From Sphagnum magellanicum (lineage: Eukaryota > Streptophyta > Sphagnopsida > Sphagnales > Sphagnaceae): DNA of 64,000 nt. Of this stretch, positions 1 to 11,311 are shown piece after piece. Every line of letters begins with the position of its first letter. Position 1 is the stretch's first letter. The notes under the pieces are model-generated. The model was not told the DNA's origin and made no database searches. It worked only from the letters and a program-made list of their open reading frames with translations. The stretch spans positions 9,674,501 to 9,738,500 of the forward strand of contig CM038925.1 of the NCBI GenBank assembly GCA_021904315.1, written 5' to 3'. The position numbers and the translations under genes were made by a program.

Positions 1-9
1 TTTGTCAGT

Positions 10-40
10 CCAATCCTGATTATAAACCTTCTTCTTCCCT
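10..40 (+). promoter_or_regulatory. Candidate core promoter (CCAAT and TATA boxes)
   Basis: A CCAAT pentamer at 10-14 is followed by TATAAA at 21-26 and then a pyrimidine patch (CCTTCTTCTTCCCTC), the usual order in plant TATA promoters. Transcription would then start at roughly 50-60 and run into the leader described next. The spacing between CCAAT and TATA is shorter than usual and the window starts here, so upstream elements cannot be judged. Confidence 0.35.
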
Positions 41-116
41 CAAGGCTGCAGATAGTTTTCTTCCAGCAATTCTGTAGATAGTTTTCCTTCCAGCAAGTCT
101 GTAGACTCTTGGGGGG

Positions 117-143
117 GAGAGAGAGAGAGAGAGAGAGCGAGAG
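117..143. repeat. (GA)n microsatellite
   Basis: A run of GA dinucleotides follows a run of seven G. It lies in the putative leader, about 60 bases after the expected transcription start; GA tracts of this kind are common in plant 5' leaders. Confidence 0.9.
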
Positions 144-480
144 GCAAAGCAAAGAAATCAGAGAAAAGCAAACACAAAGGAGATGGGGAGAGGAGTAGGG
201 GAATTGCAGAATGCGCTTGAGCTGACCTGCAATGTCTCCTGCACTCTGTTGTGCATCCATGCTACTGCAGCTTTCCCTCTCTCCAGTCCATTGAATTTAA
301 TGGTGGCAATTGGTGATCTATTTTCTGCTCTTCTTCCTTTTTCTGCCATTTCTGCGACTTGCTTGCGCGATTGCCAGCTGCTGTTGGATTGTTGCATTTT
401 TGTTGCCGTTTCTTCTTCTCCTCCTCCTCCTTCTCTCTCACCTACTCCCTACTCCTGTTATCCTCTCCTTACCTTGCAGT

Positions 481-505
481 CTCTCTCTCTCTCGCTCTCT
501 CTCGT
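481..505. repeat. (CT)n microsatellite
   Basis: CT dinucleotides interrupted by a single CG, in the pyrimidine-rich part of the leader. Confidence 0.85.
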
Positions 506-2129
506 GCTATTAATTGCAGATGATCACAAATTGCCTTGAGTCTTCTCTTCTGTGGGCTGAAAAGCTTGGCCGGATTCCTGTCGATGATGGATTTCGGTTC
601 TAGTTCACTGCGGGAGACAGCAGATCGATATCATCACAGCAGCGAAGCCATTGGAAAGATGGAGAAGAGGACGCCAGGTTCACACAACAACAGTCGGTGC
701 AGATCGATCAACACACGGAAGGCGAAAAAGGCGAAGAAGTTATGAGAGAAGAAGGAGAGATCGTCGAAAGAAAAAGCCTACGAAGAACACCTACTGCAAC
801 AAGCTCCGTGCAAACAGCGATACGCAAAAAAAGGCAACGCGGAGGACGGATTCCCGGTCGAACAATCTTCTCTCTGTGGACGCGATCGAGGGATAAAGCC
901 GATCGATGACGCGCATCACATACGCGATTGCAACAACAAACAATCAGAGGTTTGATTCCTCCTCCTCATCGCTTCCTTGGATAACAGAAGTTGGAACACA
1001 CTCTCAGAGCATCATTAAGAATGCATTCGGATCTCCTGTCTTGGTTTAGGAAAGCTTCTGAGCAAAGCCGTGGTAGCCTCGAGCCATCCTGTTGGAAAAT
1101 CAGGCTCCTCCTCCTCCTCACAGAGTAGTACTGGGGGCCTTGCAATTGTAGAAGACAAATGAGGAAAGGGAGGAAGGAAGGAGACGCTGCAAGAAGACAT
1201 ACACATCCTCTTCATTCTTTTTCTGAATGGCTGCTGTTGCTGTTTGAAAGACATCTCCTTTGCTCCTTTCTCTTCTCAAGAAGTTGACCAAGGATTTGTT
1301 CCCCTGCAGGCATAATATTACTGCATGATGGACAGATACATGGTGGTGACAAGCTTCAGTTGCACAAGCTGTTGTTTTTTTTTTCTTCAGCTAATTTCCA
1401 GGTTTGTGCATGCCATTTTTCCATCCACAATTGCAATATTACTTGCTTGGTTTCTCTTATGCGCAATGTGTGATTATTTCTGTCTGCCAGTTATCTGATG
1501 CACTTTTGTTAGGATACAAATTGCACCATCACCTTGATCCTGAGAGAACTCATGGTGTCTGCTAATCCAAATTTGAAGTGCATGGTGCAGGCATGAATGC
1601 AGTGCCATTTTTGCATGTTCTATGAATGTTGTGCATATATATGCCATCTTCTTCTCAGAGGCACAATGTGTCTTGATCAGGATCAAAAAAAGCACAAAGA
1701 TGTGAACAAAACCCTGGTGTGGCACCTCTTTTGTGCAGCTTACCCAAGTCCATATCTTGCTTGGTTGAGATCCAAGAATGAAGCTTACTGTCACAAGCTT
1801 GCTACAGCAGCTTGGATGAGAATACTGTTGAGCAGCTGCACCAAGAACAAGAGCAGAGGTTTCTGTAGAAGAAGAGCTGCTTGATCAGTTAAGATGATTT
1901 CTTACATGGGATCCTGTTCTCTAGCTTGTTCAAGGCACCAAGAGGCTGCATTGTTGCTTTCTCAATGTCTGATGCCTTCTCTTCTTATGCCTTGTCATGT
2001 TTCAATTTGCTATTATTGTAAGAGGTGATGCAGATATGGATACAAATTATGACGCAGATTCCTGCTTGCAATTCTGTATGCAAACATTATTGTGAAGCAA
2101 GTGTCTGATATGCTGCAGCTCTAGAGATT

Positions 2130-2768
2130 ATGAGTGTCATGGAAGAAGACAAAGGAAGAAATGAGAACTTCAGAAGGGAAAGGGTAAAGAAAATCTGCTC
2201 TCAGGAGCTTGTTGACATGTTGCTGAAGACACCAAGACTTCAACACGCAGCCTTAACAGCAGAGAATGAAGTGGGTCTTAGCCTGGAATTCTGCTCTGTT
2301 GCTGTGATAGCAGGCTGGGATGATGAAGCTTTGCTGCTTTGTCAGGAGTCACCTTTGTGTACAATCAAAGGAGTTACAATGCGAGTGACCCCAGAACCTC
2401 TGTGCTATGAGAGGACGGGCATTCACACTCCTGAACAAGCCATCACTCTGAGTGCCACAAGAAGGTAAAGCTTCCACTGCACCTCATGTGGTCTTTATTT
2501 GCTTTATGTAGAGCAGAAGCAGAAGTGGATTCCTCTGAGAAGAGGGAGGAGAAAGATATCAGTCTGAAGATGCAGGCATATCACTGGACCCTCTAGCTTC
2601 TCTTTTGGCATTCAGCACTTGATCCATGAGGTTGCTGGATCTGATTTTTGCAGGTGCAGAAGGTTGTGGAGGCAAACTCACAACAAGATAATTGTGGCTT
2701 GCATCCCCATGGCACCTTTAAATGCTGGAAGTAACAATTACATGCAACTGATGAATCTGGGTCCCTGA
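2130..2768 (+). CDS. Small two-exon gene, unknown protein of about 149 residues
   Basis: Exon 1 runs from ATG 2130 to 2464 and ends AAG/GTAAAG; exon 2 starts at 2654 after a TTTTTGCAG acceptor and ends at TGA 2766-2768. The 189-base intron splits an Arg codon, and the frame then stays open to residue 149. I do not recognise the family. The start is basic and polar (KGRNENFRRERVKK). A central segment contains the strings EVGLSLEFCSVAVIAGWDDE and ALLLCQESP. A basic C-terminal half has GIHTPEQAITLSATRR continuing across the junction into CRRLWRQTHNK. No signal peptide or membrane span is evident. The in-phase splice and non-repetitive protein-like composition argue for a real gene. Additional upstream exons are possible, as there is an acceptor-like site at 2118. 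It is probably transcribed from the promoter at the window start. Confidence 0.6.
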
Positions 2769-3625
2769 CATCAGACCATGAAGCTCAAAATGGTGAGACT
2801 AATTGCAGTTTTGTGTCATGTGCAATGGTTTGCATCTTTTGTGTATCATGTGAGCAGCACAGAGCTTTCCTTTATTGGAACTTGTCTGTTCACCAAATGT
2901 CAATTGCAAGCTCCAAATCAAAATCTCAAAGTTGATTCTCAATGTTGCTTGATTCTTCTTCCATTCGGAGAATGCAGCTGATTGAATCACCTGGTATATG
3001 CTCTCGAGGGTTATTTTCAGGCACTGGAGAAAGAACCATTGAAGTCTTTATTCTTGACAGGGGATGATGGTAGGATCTGGTTTTGACACTGTCAAGCTCA
3101 TGTTCCACTGCCTCTGTAATGTTCAAGTGCCATTTTCTCTGAAGAGAATGCTATGCAGTACTGGTACAACAATAATATTTGGCAGTTTTTGCAGAAATTG
3201 TTTGCAATCTGTGCTTCAGAAGTGTGGCCTGCACTGCCTGAAATGCTGATAGCCTCACTGGTATGCATGCAGAAACTTCCCTTTCTAGCCATTTGACTTG
3301 TTCATAAGGAGCCTCATCTTGTTTCATAGGATTTCATCCTTAGGGGATGATCATTGCTTAATTTGCCACCATAACAGGAGGTCTAATTTGTGCCATGGAG
3401 GCAAACAGGAGTAACAGTTTCTTTTGGCAAATGTTTTTTGCAGAGGCACTTGCACAAAACAGTTCCACAATGAATGGCTCCTTTGGAATACAATCCAGCT
3501 ATTGTTTCCGAAAGAAGCCTCTAACTGAATCAAAGAAAGAAAACCAGAGCAATGGACAAGAAGAAGTTTCCAGAAACTGCTGCTGCAAAGCCAATTGTTA
3601 AAAACATACATGTATGATGAGCAGC
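2769..3625 (+). other. 3' flank or untranslated region of the small gene
   Basis: Composition stays close to that of the transcribed region and contains short open stretches (for example 3064-3249 and 3395-3601) without recognisable domains. It may be a long or spliced 3' untranslated region. I see no clear polyadenylation signal and nothing else identifiable. Confidence 0.25.
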
Positions 3626-3775
3626 TGATGAGTGGGTAGTTGTGGCATAGCTTGTCACTGCTATTGTGGTGAAGGTGATGGTCTGACACTTGTGAGTGAC
3701 TTTCACAAGTTTATGATTGCACTGATTCTTTTGTTGTGGAGATTTCTCTGCAATCTCAAAGATATGTTAACAGCA
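3626..3775. repeat. LTR-like repeat, copy 1
   Basis: It begins TGATGAGTGGGTAG and carries, in the same order, blocks shared with 6648-6795: a GTGGGTAGT block, GCTTGTCA, GATGGTCTG, TTATGATTGCACT and a TTCTCTGC block near the end. The copies are diverged (estimated near 70% by eye) and lie 3.02 kb apart in the same orientation. This fits the two ends of an old LTR retrotransposon or a plain segmental duplication. Confidence 0.45.
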
Positions 3776-4149
3776 TACAGCAGGCGCATCACACAGGCAT
3801 TGTAAGAACATTGTGACCCATTCCATGGAGCCAATTGCCAACATCAAACAGTAACAGGCTGGATAGTGCAAGGCCAATCAGTAGGAATGGGTCATTTCAA
3901 TGGGCTTCTAAACTTCTGTGGTCCTTAGAAACTGCAGCCAGATGACTATATACAACAAGCCTGGCCCATCAGCTGTAAACTTTTTACAGAAGAAAAGATC
4001 GGGATCTCTTGTGCGCCCAATGACAGAAGGACTTAATCTTGATATGGGAGAGTGGCAACAGAGGCCTGATTAAATACTATTCAGCACTAATAGACTAAAG
4101 TTAGCACTAGTAGACTAACCAATCAAACTTAAGAGGCTGTCCACCCAAA

Positions 4150-5006
4150 CTAGCCTAAACTAGCCTGAAACAATGTGCTGACTAATTGATTTGGCACCCA
4201 CTGTCTTAGTGCAATGGTGCCCTTTTGGTCTGTCACCCATTGTTGCAGTGCAGCAATGCCTCTTCGATAGTTGAGACGATCATACAAATTAAAACAGAAG
4301 CTACCTGATTTACTATGGTGGTTGGGGTAGAAAATCTGAGAGTGAAATGTCAACACCAGCTCCAGAGTTCTAAACAACAAGGTGGTGGTTGCACTTGACA
4401 CAGGAAGCAAGCTGCTCGAAGTAGACAGGAACAGGAGGATGCAGCTTTGGCAGCAACACTGCAGGAGTTCTTCATATGGTAAGTGCTCCATGAAGCTGAA
4501 GACGTGTAATTCTTCTACTACTACTATGCTTTGTGCACGTTGTAAGTTGGTAAAGAAAGGATGAGGCATTTTTGGAAGAGAAACATAATACCACAGATAG
4601 AAAAACTGGGTTTGTAGCTTCATTGAAGAGGAAACAGCTTGTGAATAGAATTCCTTCTTGGTTATTTCTTCACAACACTTGAAAACACCAAAGAATTTCA
4701 CATATGTAACAACTTCATGTCCTTGATTGACTTTGCACAAAAATTTCTAAAAAGCCATATGTACTGTTAGCTTCAAAACATTCCACACATTGAGATCTTC
4801 ACAAAACACAATCTCCTTGTTGCCATCCATACCAAATGCAGCTTATGCCAAACACATCTTAAAATTTTCACACCATCAACACCCGCAGTGACCCTTCCCG
4901 AGTTAGACCAAGACCTGTTTTTCCCCCTTAGTTTTTGTTTCTTTATGCATGATCCATCAATGGCCAAGCTTGCAAATAAGTGTCTTCCTTTGCTAGCTGC
5001 ATACAC
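4150..5006 (-). other. Open stretches without recognisable product
   Basis: Two open frames (4150-4740 and 4773-5006) lie between the LTR-like repeats on the minus strand. Neither begins with ATG (TTG and GTG), and neither shows a domain I know. The first contains a short internal duplication (LQQWVTDQKG and LRQWVPNQ), matching the DNA duplication listed separately. I treat them as non-coding or as relics of a retroelement interior. Confidence 0.3.
4193..4260. repeat. Short tandem duplication, period about 38 bp
   Basis: GGCACCCACTGTCTTAGTGC at 4193 and TGTCACCCATTGTTGCAGTG at 4231 begin two imperfect copies, each ending near GCAATGGTGCC or GCAATGCC. Confidence 0.5.
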
Positions 5007-5587
5007 CTTATGGATCCCTAACTAGTAATTCCATCTTTTGCATTGAGTATGAACATTTAGTCCTCACCAAAATTTGCTTCATTTGATTGTGCAAAAATTC
5101 TAGTTCATTACTTGATCTTAAGGGAGGGTTTTTCTTCAATGATATTATATATGGTAAAACACAGTACTAGATTGGACACTCTGCATCATGTATGTTGAAT
5201 TAACATGCTACAATTGCAAGTCCTAGCTTATGACATGTTTTGAAGACATCTTCATTGACACATTAGTTTCTAGAAACCCTGTTAACATGATCAAATAGTC
5301 TGTATGTTGTGTCCCCTTTGGAAATCATGCTATAAGTTTCTATACAGCTTTTGGGTTCATCATAATATGGGGCTACATGGTAAGTATGTAAGAAACAATT
5401 TGGATCTATTAACTGTGAGTATCTTAGCCAAGGTGTGTGTTGTTTTCATGTAAAGTGTTTACATACAATACAATTGTATTGGTGATGATTGGAAAATTTT
5501 ACAGGGGCAACTTGAAGCTGAATGGGAGGCTGGATGGTACAAATGTTCCATTAGTTCATGGATCCTGAATGTACACATATCACTAGT

Positions 5588-5894
5588 CAAATTCCCAAAG
5601 CCAAGTCTAAACTAGTTTGATATTTGTAGGATAAAGCCCAAAGCCGGGGGAGGGAGGGTGGGGAGTGATTCCCAAAATAAGGGGCCTAGGATGAGGTGGT
5701 AGCTGAGTCTGGCCCTGCATTCTGAGAATGTTCCCCACCTCTTGGCTTAACCCACCTGTCAAATTCCCAAAGCCAAATCTAAACTAGTTTGATACTTGAG
5801 TAAAGCCCAAGGTGGGCATTCCCAAAACAAGGGGCCTAGGATGAGGTGTTAGCTGAGTTAGCCCTGCATTTGGAGAGTGTCCATCACCTGTAGG
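5588..5894. repeat. Imperfect tandem duplication, period about 170 bp
   Basis: The block starting AAATTCCCAAAGCCAAGTCT near 5589 recurs near 5760. Each copy continues with a CTAAACTAGTTTGATA block, an AAAGCCCAA block, GGGGCCTAGGATGAGGTG, AGCTGAGT, CCCTGCATT and a final CACCT..GGCTT. The second copy is shorter, having lost a G-rich insert found at 5645-5665. Confidence 0.7.
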
Positions 5895-6647
5895 CTTTAC
5901 CCATAGTAAAGGATGAGGCAACCCCAAACCATGAACATGAACCTCAATGTGTGTAGATCAGCACGGGGCATAGGAGGGGGAAGGTTTTAATGCCTACTCC
6001 TTGAGAGTGAGAAGGATCTTATGCCTACTTATAGGTGTAACATTCATCTCACACTTAAGGAGTAGATGCAAGGTCCTTACTCTTTTCTAGAAGGGATAGT
6101 CATGAATATGAGGTGCCCTCCAAATACATTAAAAAATGTCTTCAATTGTTTTATGCATGTGTAGCTTTGCACTTCCAATTTTCCACCATATGTGAATTCC
6201 CAATTTTCATTCAAATCCATGCAAAGATAATCCTATAAAGTTTCCAAATGAAAGTCACAATTTCTCTCCAGAGAATTTTCTGTGAACACAAGAACCACAC
6301 CCTAGCAACAGCTTGTTAATGAAAGCTAACTTGTGAACTGCATTAGGTAACAAGAAGTTACTTTCCAAGTTGAGACTTCACGAGCTCTGGAATTGTGGTG
6401 GTGGGTAGGTAGTTGCCTGGCCTTTGCAAATTCACTCCAGAGAATTTTCTCCAAGACTTGAATAATGATTTTATTATTCTGTTTTCTGAGAATGCCCTGG
6501 ACAAAGGATCTTCAAGGATCTTGTGATGCCACGATCTTTGTTGAGTCATTTTTTTCACTATCATGGAAAGGCTTTTGATGATACTTGTTGTTGGTGATTT
6601 GCTTAATTTGCTCAATATATTTGTCTACACCTACTGTGGGGGGGAGC

Positions 6648-6795
6648 TGATGAAGTCAGTGGGTAGTCATGGCAGCTTGTCATTTCTACTCGTGACGATG
6701 GTCTGCCACTTTATGAACGACTCTCTCTCCTAAGGTTATGATTGCACTTGGAATTGTTTTTTGCGGAGAATTCTCTGCTATTTCTTAGATATAGC
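6648..6795. repeat. LTR-like repeat, copy 2, preceded by a polypurine tract
   Basis: This copy starts TGATGAAGTCAGTGGG directly after GTGGGGGGGAGC (6636-6647). That resembles the polypurine tract which primes plus-strand synthesis beside a 3' LTR. The order of shared blocks with 3626-3775 is conserved. No RNase H, integrase or Gag sequence was recognised between the two copies, so the element, if real, is heavily decayed. Confidence 0.4.
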
Positions 6796-6799
6796 TGAA

Positions 6800-8373
6800 C
6801 TCAGTCTGTTCCAACTACTGATCAGTGTTCTGTCTATGCCACCAGTATTTCACCAAAATCTTGATAGGTAACCAATTTAGAACAGTTGATTTTACGAGCA
6901 CTTACATCCTTTTGTAAACTGATGTTTTTGTCGTTTTATTCCTAGACAATTCTGATCAGGAACATTGTGAATTTACGATTAACCAGGAATTGGTTGATTG
7001 TTTGTGTTTCAATGTTTAGCACGGCCTTTACCATAGGAATCCCATAGACATTTTCAAGCACTGCTATGAAGAATGTGAATTAAGAAAACCTGAAACTTCA
7101 AATGCAATTAATTCTCAAGTTGTTTCATCTCTATTGAACTGAGCTCATTGTGCTTTTTGTGTTGACCGGATGTAGATGGCGGTGACTGAGTTTACAGTGT
7201 ACAAGAAAAGGGTCTGCAATCTAGGATGGTAGACCCAATTTTCTTCCCTTACTAGTAAAGGTTAGCCTGGCTAGATGGAAAATGATTACTCACATAGAAG
7301 ACGTGGAGTTTAGTGGAGAACATTCTCTAGTAGAAAAAAAATGAGCTCACCGATCTTGTACACCTATTTGTGCTAAAAGTCTGTCCCCAGGGTTTTAAGA
7401 TCTGTTTACATAGCATTTGATATGATCTGTTGACTTGAATAAGTGTGGCCTTTGTGGGTATTTCTACAGAAAATGCCAGTGTTGAGAGTGGCAATGAGTT
7501 TTCGGAAAAGCAATTGTAAGAATTTGAGTTTTGTTTTAATTAAAAAAAAAATCACAAGATTTCTATTCATGGTTTTAGGTAGGTACCAAAAAATATAAGG
7601 ATGTTTTAATTTTTGTTCCTTTCATATTTTGTTAATAGCCAAATTTGGCTAAATTGGCTTATGGATAATTGAGAGCTTGGCTACGATGTCAGAAAATTGA
7701 AAAAAGAAAACACTGGGCACACAGAAGTGTGTGTATGTGAGAGTTAACAAGCACCTTCAGTTTGCCAAACCACATCTTTGGCACTCCTGAAGGCATTTGT
7801 AAGGGGGACAAATATGGCCTTCTTACTCCTCCTCATCCAATGTATTTTCTATTCTGCATTTCTCCAAGTTTGAAGTAGTCTACCTATTTCACAATCCCTA
7901 TTATGGAATTCTACTGATGTACTGGAAATTAGAGTGCCAATGAGTGCAATAGTAAGGTCTAAGCATCCAACAGATCTGTGACTTTTTGAGATAAAAATTC
8001 CCAAAGATTTCTCACTTTTTTAAGAGAAAAATTTCCCAGTGATTTTTCAAGCTGTCCATACTCCAGAGAAACATGATAAAAAAATGGTTACAAGGTTGTC
8101 ACAATATTGTTATCTGTGAAGGACCCCAAACTGGGGGTACTAGGCCCCAGTTTTACTAAATCTGGGGATGAAATAAAAAATCAGGACGAAAACAGCACAC
8201 AGGTAGAGAAAGAAAGAAAGAAAGCAAAAACCAAACTGGTTGTCTCACCTAAAATGGTCCCCACAGGAGTTTCACCCCCAGTTTTGGCTTTGTGTTACCT
8301 GAGTCTTCTCTGCTGCTGACATTCTTCATTAGATATATCAAGTATTGTCAAAATAAAATCCCGCAACTCTTAC
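6800..8373. other. Intergenic DNA, one dispersed-repeat copy
   Basis: AT-rich sequence without a supportable gene. It holds a member of the dispersed family at 7637-7690, a G/A-rich segment near 8195-8235 and unassigned short frames. I see nothing else in it. Confidence 0.5.
7637..7690 (-). repeat. Dispersed AT-rich repeat family member
   Basis: Reads on the minus strand as GACATCGTAGCCAAG, then ATTATCCATAAG, then TAGCCAAATTTGGCT. The same ordered blocks recur at 9364, 10775, 16022, 18251, 20660, 20905, 43338 and 51181, in both orientations. Confidence 0.55.
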
Positions 8374-8600
8374 GAACTGATACCCAATTTCATTAAATGG
8401 TACCCAGTTTGTTTCATTTTATGTCTACACCCAAATTGGGGATGAAACAGGGATTACGGGGTCAAACTAAGGCCCCTGTCTCTGTTATGAACTGATACCC
8501 AGTTTCATTAAATGCTACCCAGTTTGTTTCACTTTATGGCTACACCCAAATTGGCAATGAAACAGGGGTTATGGGGGGTCAAACTAGGGCCCAGAGACAG
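8374..8600. repeat. Tandem duplication, period 115 bp
   Basis: GAACTGATACCCAATTTCAT at 8374 recurs as GAACTGATACCCAGTTTCAT at 8489. Both copies continue with ACCCAGTTTGTTTCA, ACACCCAAATTGG, GATGAAACAGG or AATGAAACAGG, and GGTCAAACTA. The copies are close to identical, so the duplication is fairly recent. Related fragments (CAAACTGGGGGT, TCTGGGGATGAAAT) appear just upstream at 8126-8170. Confidence 0.8.
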
Positions 8601-9817
8601 GGTGACTTTAAGGATAACTCTTACATAAAATGTCTGGCAATTTTATCTCTCACTCAAATACATGAAATGATGCCCATTCTGAGGGTCTCAATGAAACTCA
8701 TCTCTAGACCTCTCGGTTTTGCCATGATGTTTCTTCGCATAATTGTATCAACTCATTTTATGATGAGTTTGGTGATAAACTTTGAGTGAATGAACTTCTG
8801 CATCTTGCAAAAACGAAGTGATTGCTGTTGAGTGCCAGTAGGAGGAATTTGTCATTAAAAGATCCATTCAAATTTGAATTAAAACAAACCAAGTAGCTTT
8901 TTAAAAACAAAAGGAGATCTTCATGACAAGGAGGAAAAAAAGATGATTGGTTATAAATTGTTTTTTTGGCAGGTTTGTCATTATTCTGAGGCCATGTCCA
9001 TTTTGTTGCAAGAGACTTTGTGTACTCATATCTGTCCTGATGTATTTTTTGTTGGCCAATTTTGTGATAATGTTTGTTTCTCTGAATCCTTTTGTCAACA
9101 AGTTTGATCATGAATTCTATGATGAGTTTGTTGGGTACATGAATGATTTACCTATTTTCTCTGATCTTTGATGAGTGAAGTTGATTGTTTTCAGTAAAAA
9201 GGATGAATTAAATAAATTCCCAAAATTGTCAGGAAAAAAGTAATGTAGCAAATTGCTATCATTTGCTCCCCTGCCCAAAAGAACTGCTTCGTGAGATCAA
9301 CTCAACCTTTCCATGAAGGCATGCATCATCTTACCCATGGTGTGTTGTTTTAGAAATTCTTGTTTGCTACCAAAGTGGTGATCCTCTCTAGAACATTTAG
9401 CAAAATCGGGCTATAAACCATATATGGAAGACATATTATATATATATTTTTTAATCACCCTTCTAATTTTTTTGGCTATACAATGAAGACCAAATACAGA
9501 ATTCTGGAAATTTTTACTTTTTTTTCCCCCCTCGTTTTATGGTGATTGAAAAAAAAACATCCAAAATCACTTCATGTTTGAAATTTGAAATTCTCTTTAT
9601 GGGAAAATTTCACCAGGGAAAAATAAAAGAAATTTTTTTACCCATGATCTAAAAAATTAAAAAAAACTGGTTGTTTTTACACTAGAAAAAAATCCAAAAC
9701 TTTGGTTAAAAAGCAATAAGATTTGTGGAAAAAAAAATCAGTGCTGCCCAACACTGATAAGTACCTACTATAATAATATAAGCACATAGAAAAAAGCATT
9801 GAAGGAAAGTTGCTTCT
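8601..9817. other. Intergenic AT-rich DNA
   Basis: Contains open stretches on both strands at 8758-9171 without a recognisable domain, homopolymer runs and one dispersed-repeat copy (9364-9415). No gene can be supported. Confidence 0.5.
9364..9415 (+). repeat. Dispersed AT-rich repeat family member
   Basis: Contains GCTACCAAAGTGGTGATCC followed by TTTAGCAAAATCGGGCT, matching the ordered blocks of the family in plus orientation. Confidence 0.5.
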
Positions 9818-9862
9818 CAAAGCAAAGCAAAGCAAAGCAAAGAGAGAGAGAGAGAGAGAGAA
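9818..9862. repeat. Compound microsatellite (AAAGC)n(AG)n
   Basis: About four AAAGC units run directly into about eleven AG units. Confidence 0.9.
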
Positions 9863-10610
9863 CTAACTCAAGTTGTGTAAGTACTGTTCATCAATTGTTA
9901 CCCTGAAACTTTGCTGCTGCTCTATTGTTCTATTAAATTCCTGGACTCCCGGATTCCCTGCATCAAGGGGATCAATCCCCCCTTGTGTTGGGGAGGGGAG
10001 GGGAAAGCATATCGCAACCATTGATGCCCAAATGGTTGACGGCAGGTCAGAACTCGTTAGGGAGTATTCGGTGTCTTTGGTTGCTAGCATCTTTCATTGA
10101 GAACAGACAATCAGGGAAACAAGCAAAGTGTGAAGAATAGACCCTGTCAAACCTAAAAATGGCATTCAAACAACAACAACAAATCAAGCCCAACAAAAGG
10201 GAGAGGCATATATGGAGAGGAGAGTGCTACTAATGAGTGCAAAAGGGTCACTATGCGGTCATCAATAGTTTTGCTTGGTTTAATTTTTGACAACATCGTC
10301 ACAAGGCCAATTGAAAGATGAGGAAAAAAAGGGTCCAAAAAGAAGTGTGTTCACTTTCCTTTGAAACAAAGTCAACTTTTGAAAGCTTTGCATTGGCACA
10401 TAGTGGGCACCAAAGAATAGTTGCCTATGTCAGTTTTTGTACCTACTTGCCAACAATTTGTTCATTTGGGGACATGCCTTTGTAGGGTGGCCATTGAGCC
10501 GTACAAAGGTGAAATAATAATATTCTCTTGAGCTACGGTATATGGGAAAGAGGGGTACATAGTAATAGCTCATGTCACACATGTGCGTTTGCCTATAAAT
10601 TGAATCATTT

Positions 10611-10693
10611 GGGAGGGGGGGGGGGGCGGAAGGGGGGGAATGGGGAGCCTATTTTAAGTCCTTTGATTTCCAATAATAATAATAATAATAATT
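10611..10693. repeat. Poly-G tract and (AAT)n microsatellite
   Basis: A G-run interrupted once near its start (10611-10626) is followed 46 bases later by (AAT)7 at 10672-10693. The long G-run could fold into a quadruplex, or its length may be a sequencing uncertainty. Confidence 0.8.
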
Positions 10694-10774
10694 TCTGAAG
10701 ATTTACATTAGGTTCAAATTGATAACCAACCATATAAAAGGATGTTTAAAAAAATATTTTCATATCTCATTAAT

Positions 10775-10818
10775 AGCCATATTTGGTTAAATCTTCTTAC
10801 AGAGGATTGCCACTTTCA
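10775..10818 (-). repeat. Dispersed AT-rich repeat family member
   Basis: On the minus strand it reads GAAAGTGGCAATCCTCTGTA then AGAAGATTTAACC and AAATATGGCT, a partial copy of the family. Confidence 0.45.
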
Positions 10819-11157
10819 GTACAAAAGAGAACCCAACCTGTAGAAGATAATGAAAAACAGATCCTACATAAAGCAGGTTAAGAAGCTTGTGCAAAAATAA
10901 TGTGAGTAAGGAGGGTGGGTGCCTGGGTTTCCTTATTGCCAATAACACTTGCTCAGATCATAGGCTGATGAAACCTTGCCATTCATAAATAAATCAAAGC
11001 ACCCAAAAAAGGGGGAATAAAAGGAACAAAATGGAAGGACCCATGTTCAAAAAGATACAAGAATCATTTAAGAGGGTGAATTACAAGGGGAACATCAAGT
11101 TCCCAAATTTTCTCCCGTCTGAAAAAGCATATTAAATAAAGAAAGGGAAGGATTCCT

Positions 11158-11311
11158 CACTATTACAAAATGTAAGTGCAGTTCACTAGTCCCTGTTCAT
11201 TAGACCAGTGAATTCATTATTTTATTATTGATCCCCATTCATTACAATCAGTGAATTAATTCAAAATCTAGTGAAATCACTTGGTGTACCAAGACACCTT
11301 TCATTATAATG
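11158..11311 (+). mobile_element. CACTA-type MITE, 154 bp, with CCT target duplication
   Basis: The element starts CACTATTACAAAATG and ends CATTATAATG, whose reverse complement begins CATTATAATG. It is flanked on both sides by the trinucleotide CCT (11155-11157 and 11312-11314). A 3-bp target duplication with CACTA-like ends is the signature of the CACTA (En/Spm, CMC) superfamily. A second copy of exactly the same length, in reverse orientation, is at 33463-33616. It has no coding capacity, so it must be mobilised by a transposase encoded elsewhere. Confidence 0.88.

Larger units (their letters stand above)
50..2129 (+). other. Long putative 5' leader of the small gene, pyrimidine- and GA-rich, with many upstream ATGs
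   Basis: This stretch has higher GC than the intergenic DNA, a (GA)n run at 117-143, a (CT)n run at 481-505 and several short ATG-initiated frames (for example from 183, 651 and 1597) that look like shadows and carry no recognisable domain. A possible splice acceptor (TATGCTGCAG) ends at 2118, 12 bases before the ATG at 2130, so the leader is probably spliced. I could not place the matching donor. It might instead hold coding exons of the downstream gene that I failed to recognise. Confidence 0.35.

Noticed and set aside
183-539. 118-codon ATG frame in the leader
   Set aside because: The tail is translated CT microsatellite, there is no domain, and an overlapping frame is equally open. It is better explained as leader sequence.
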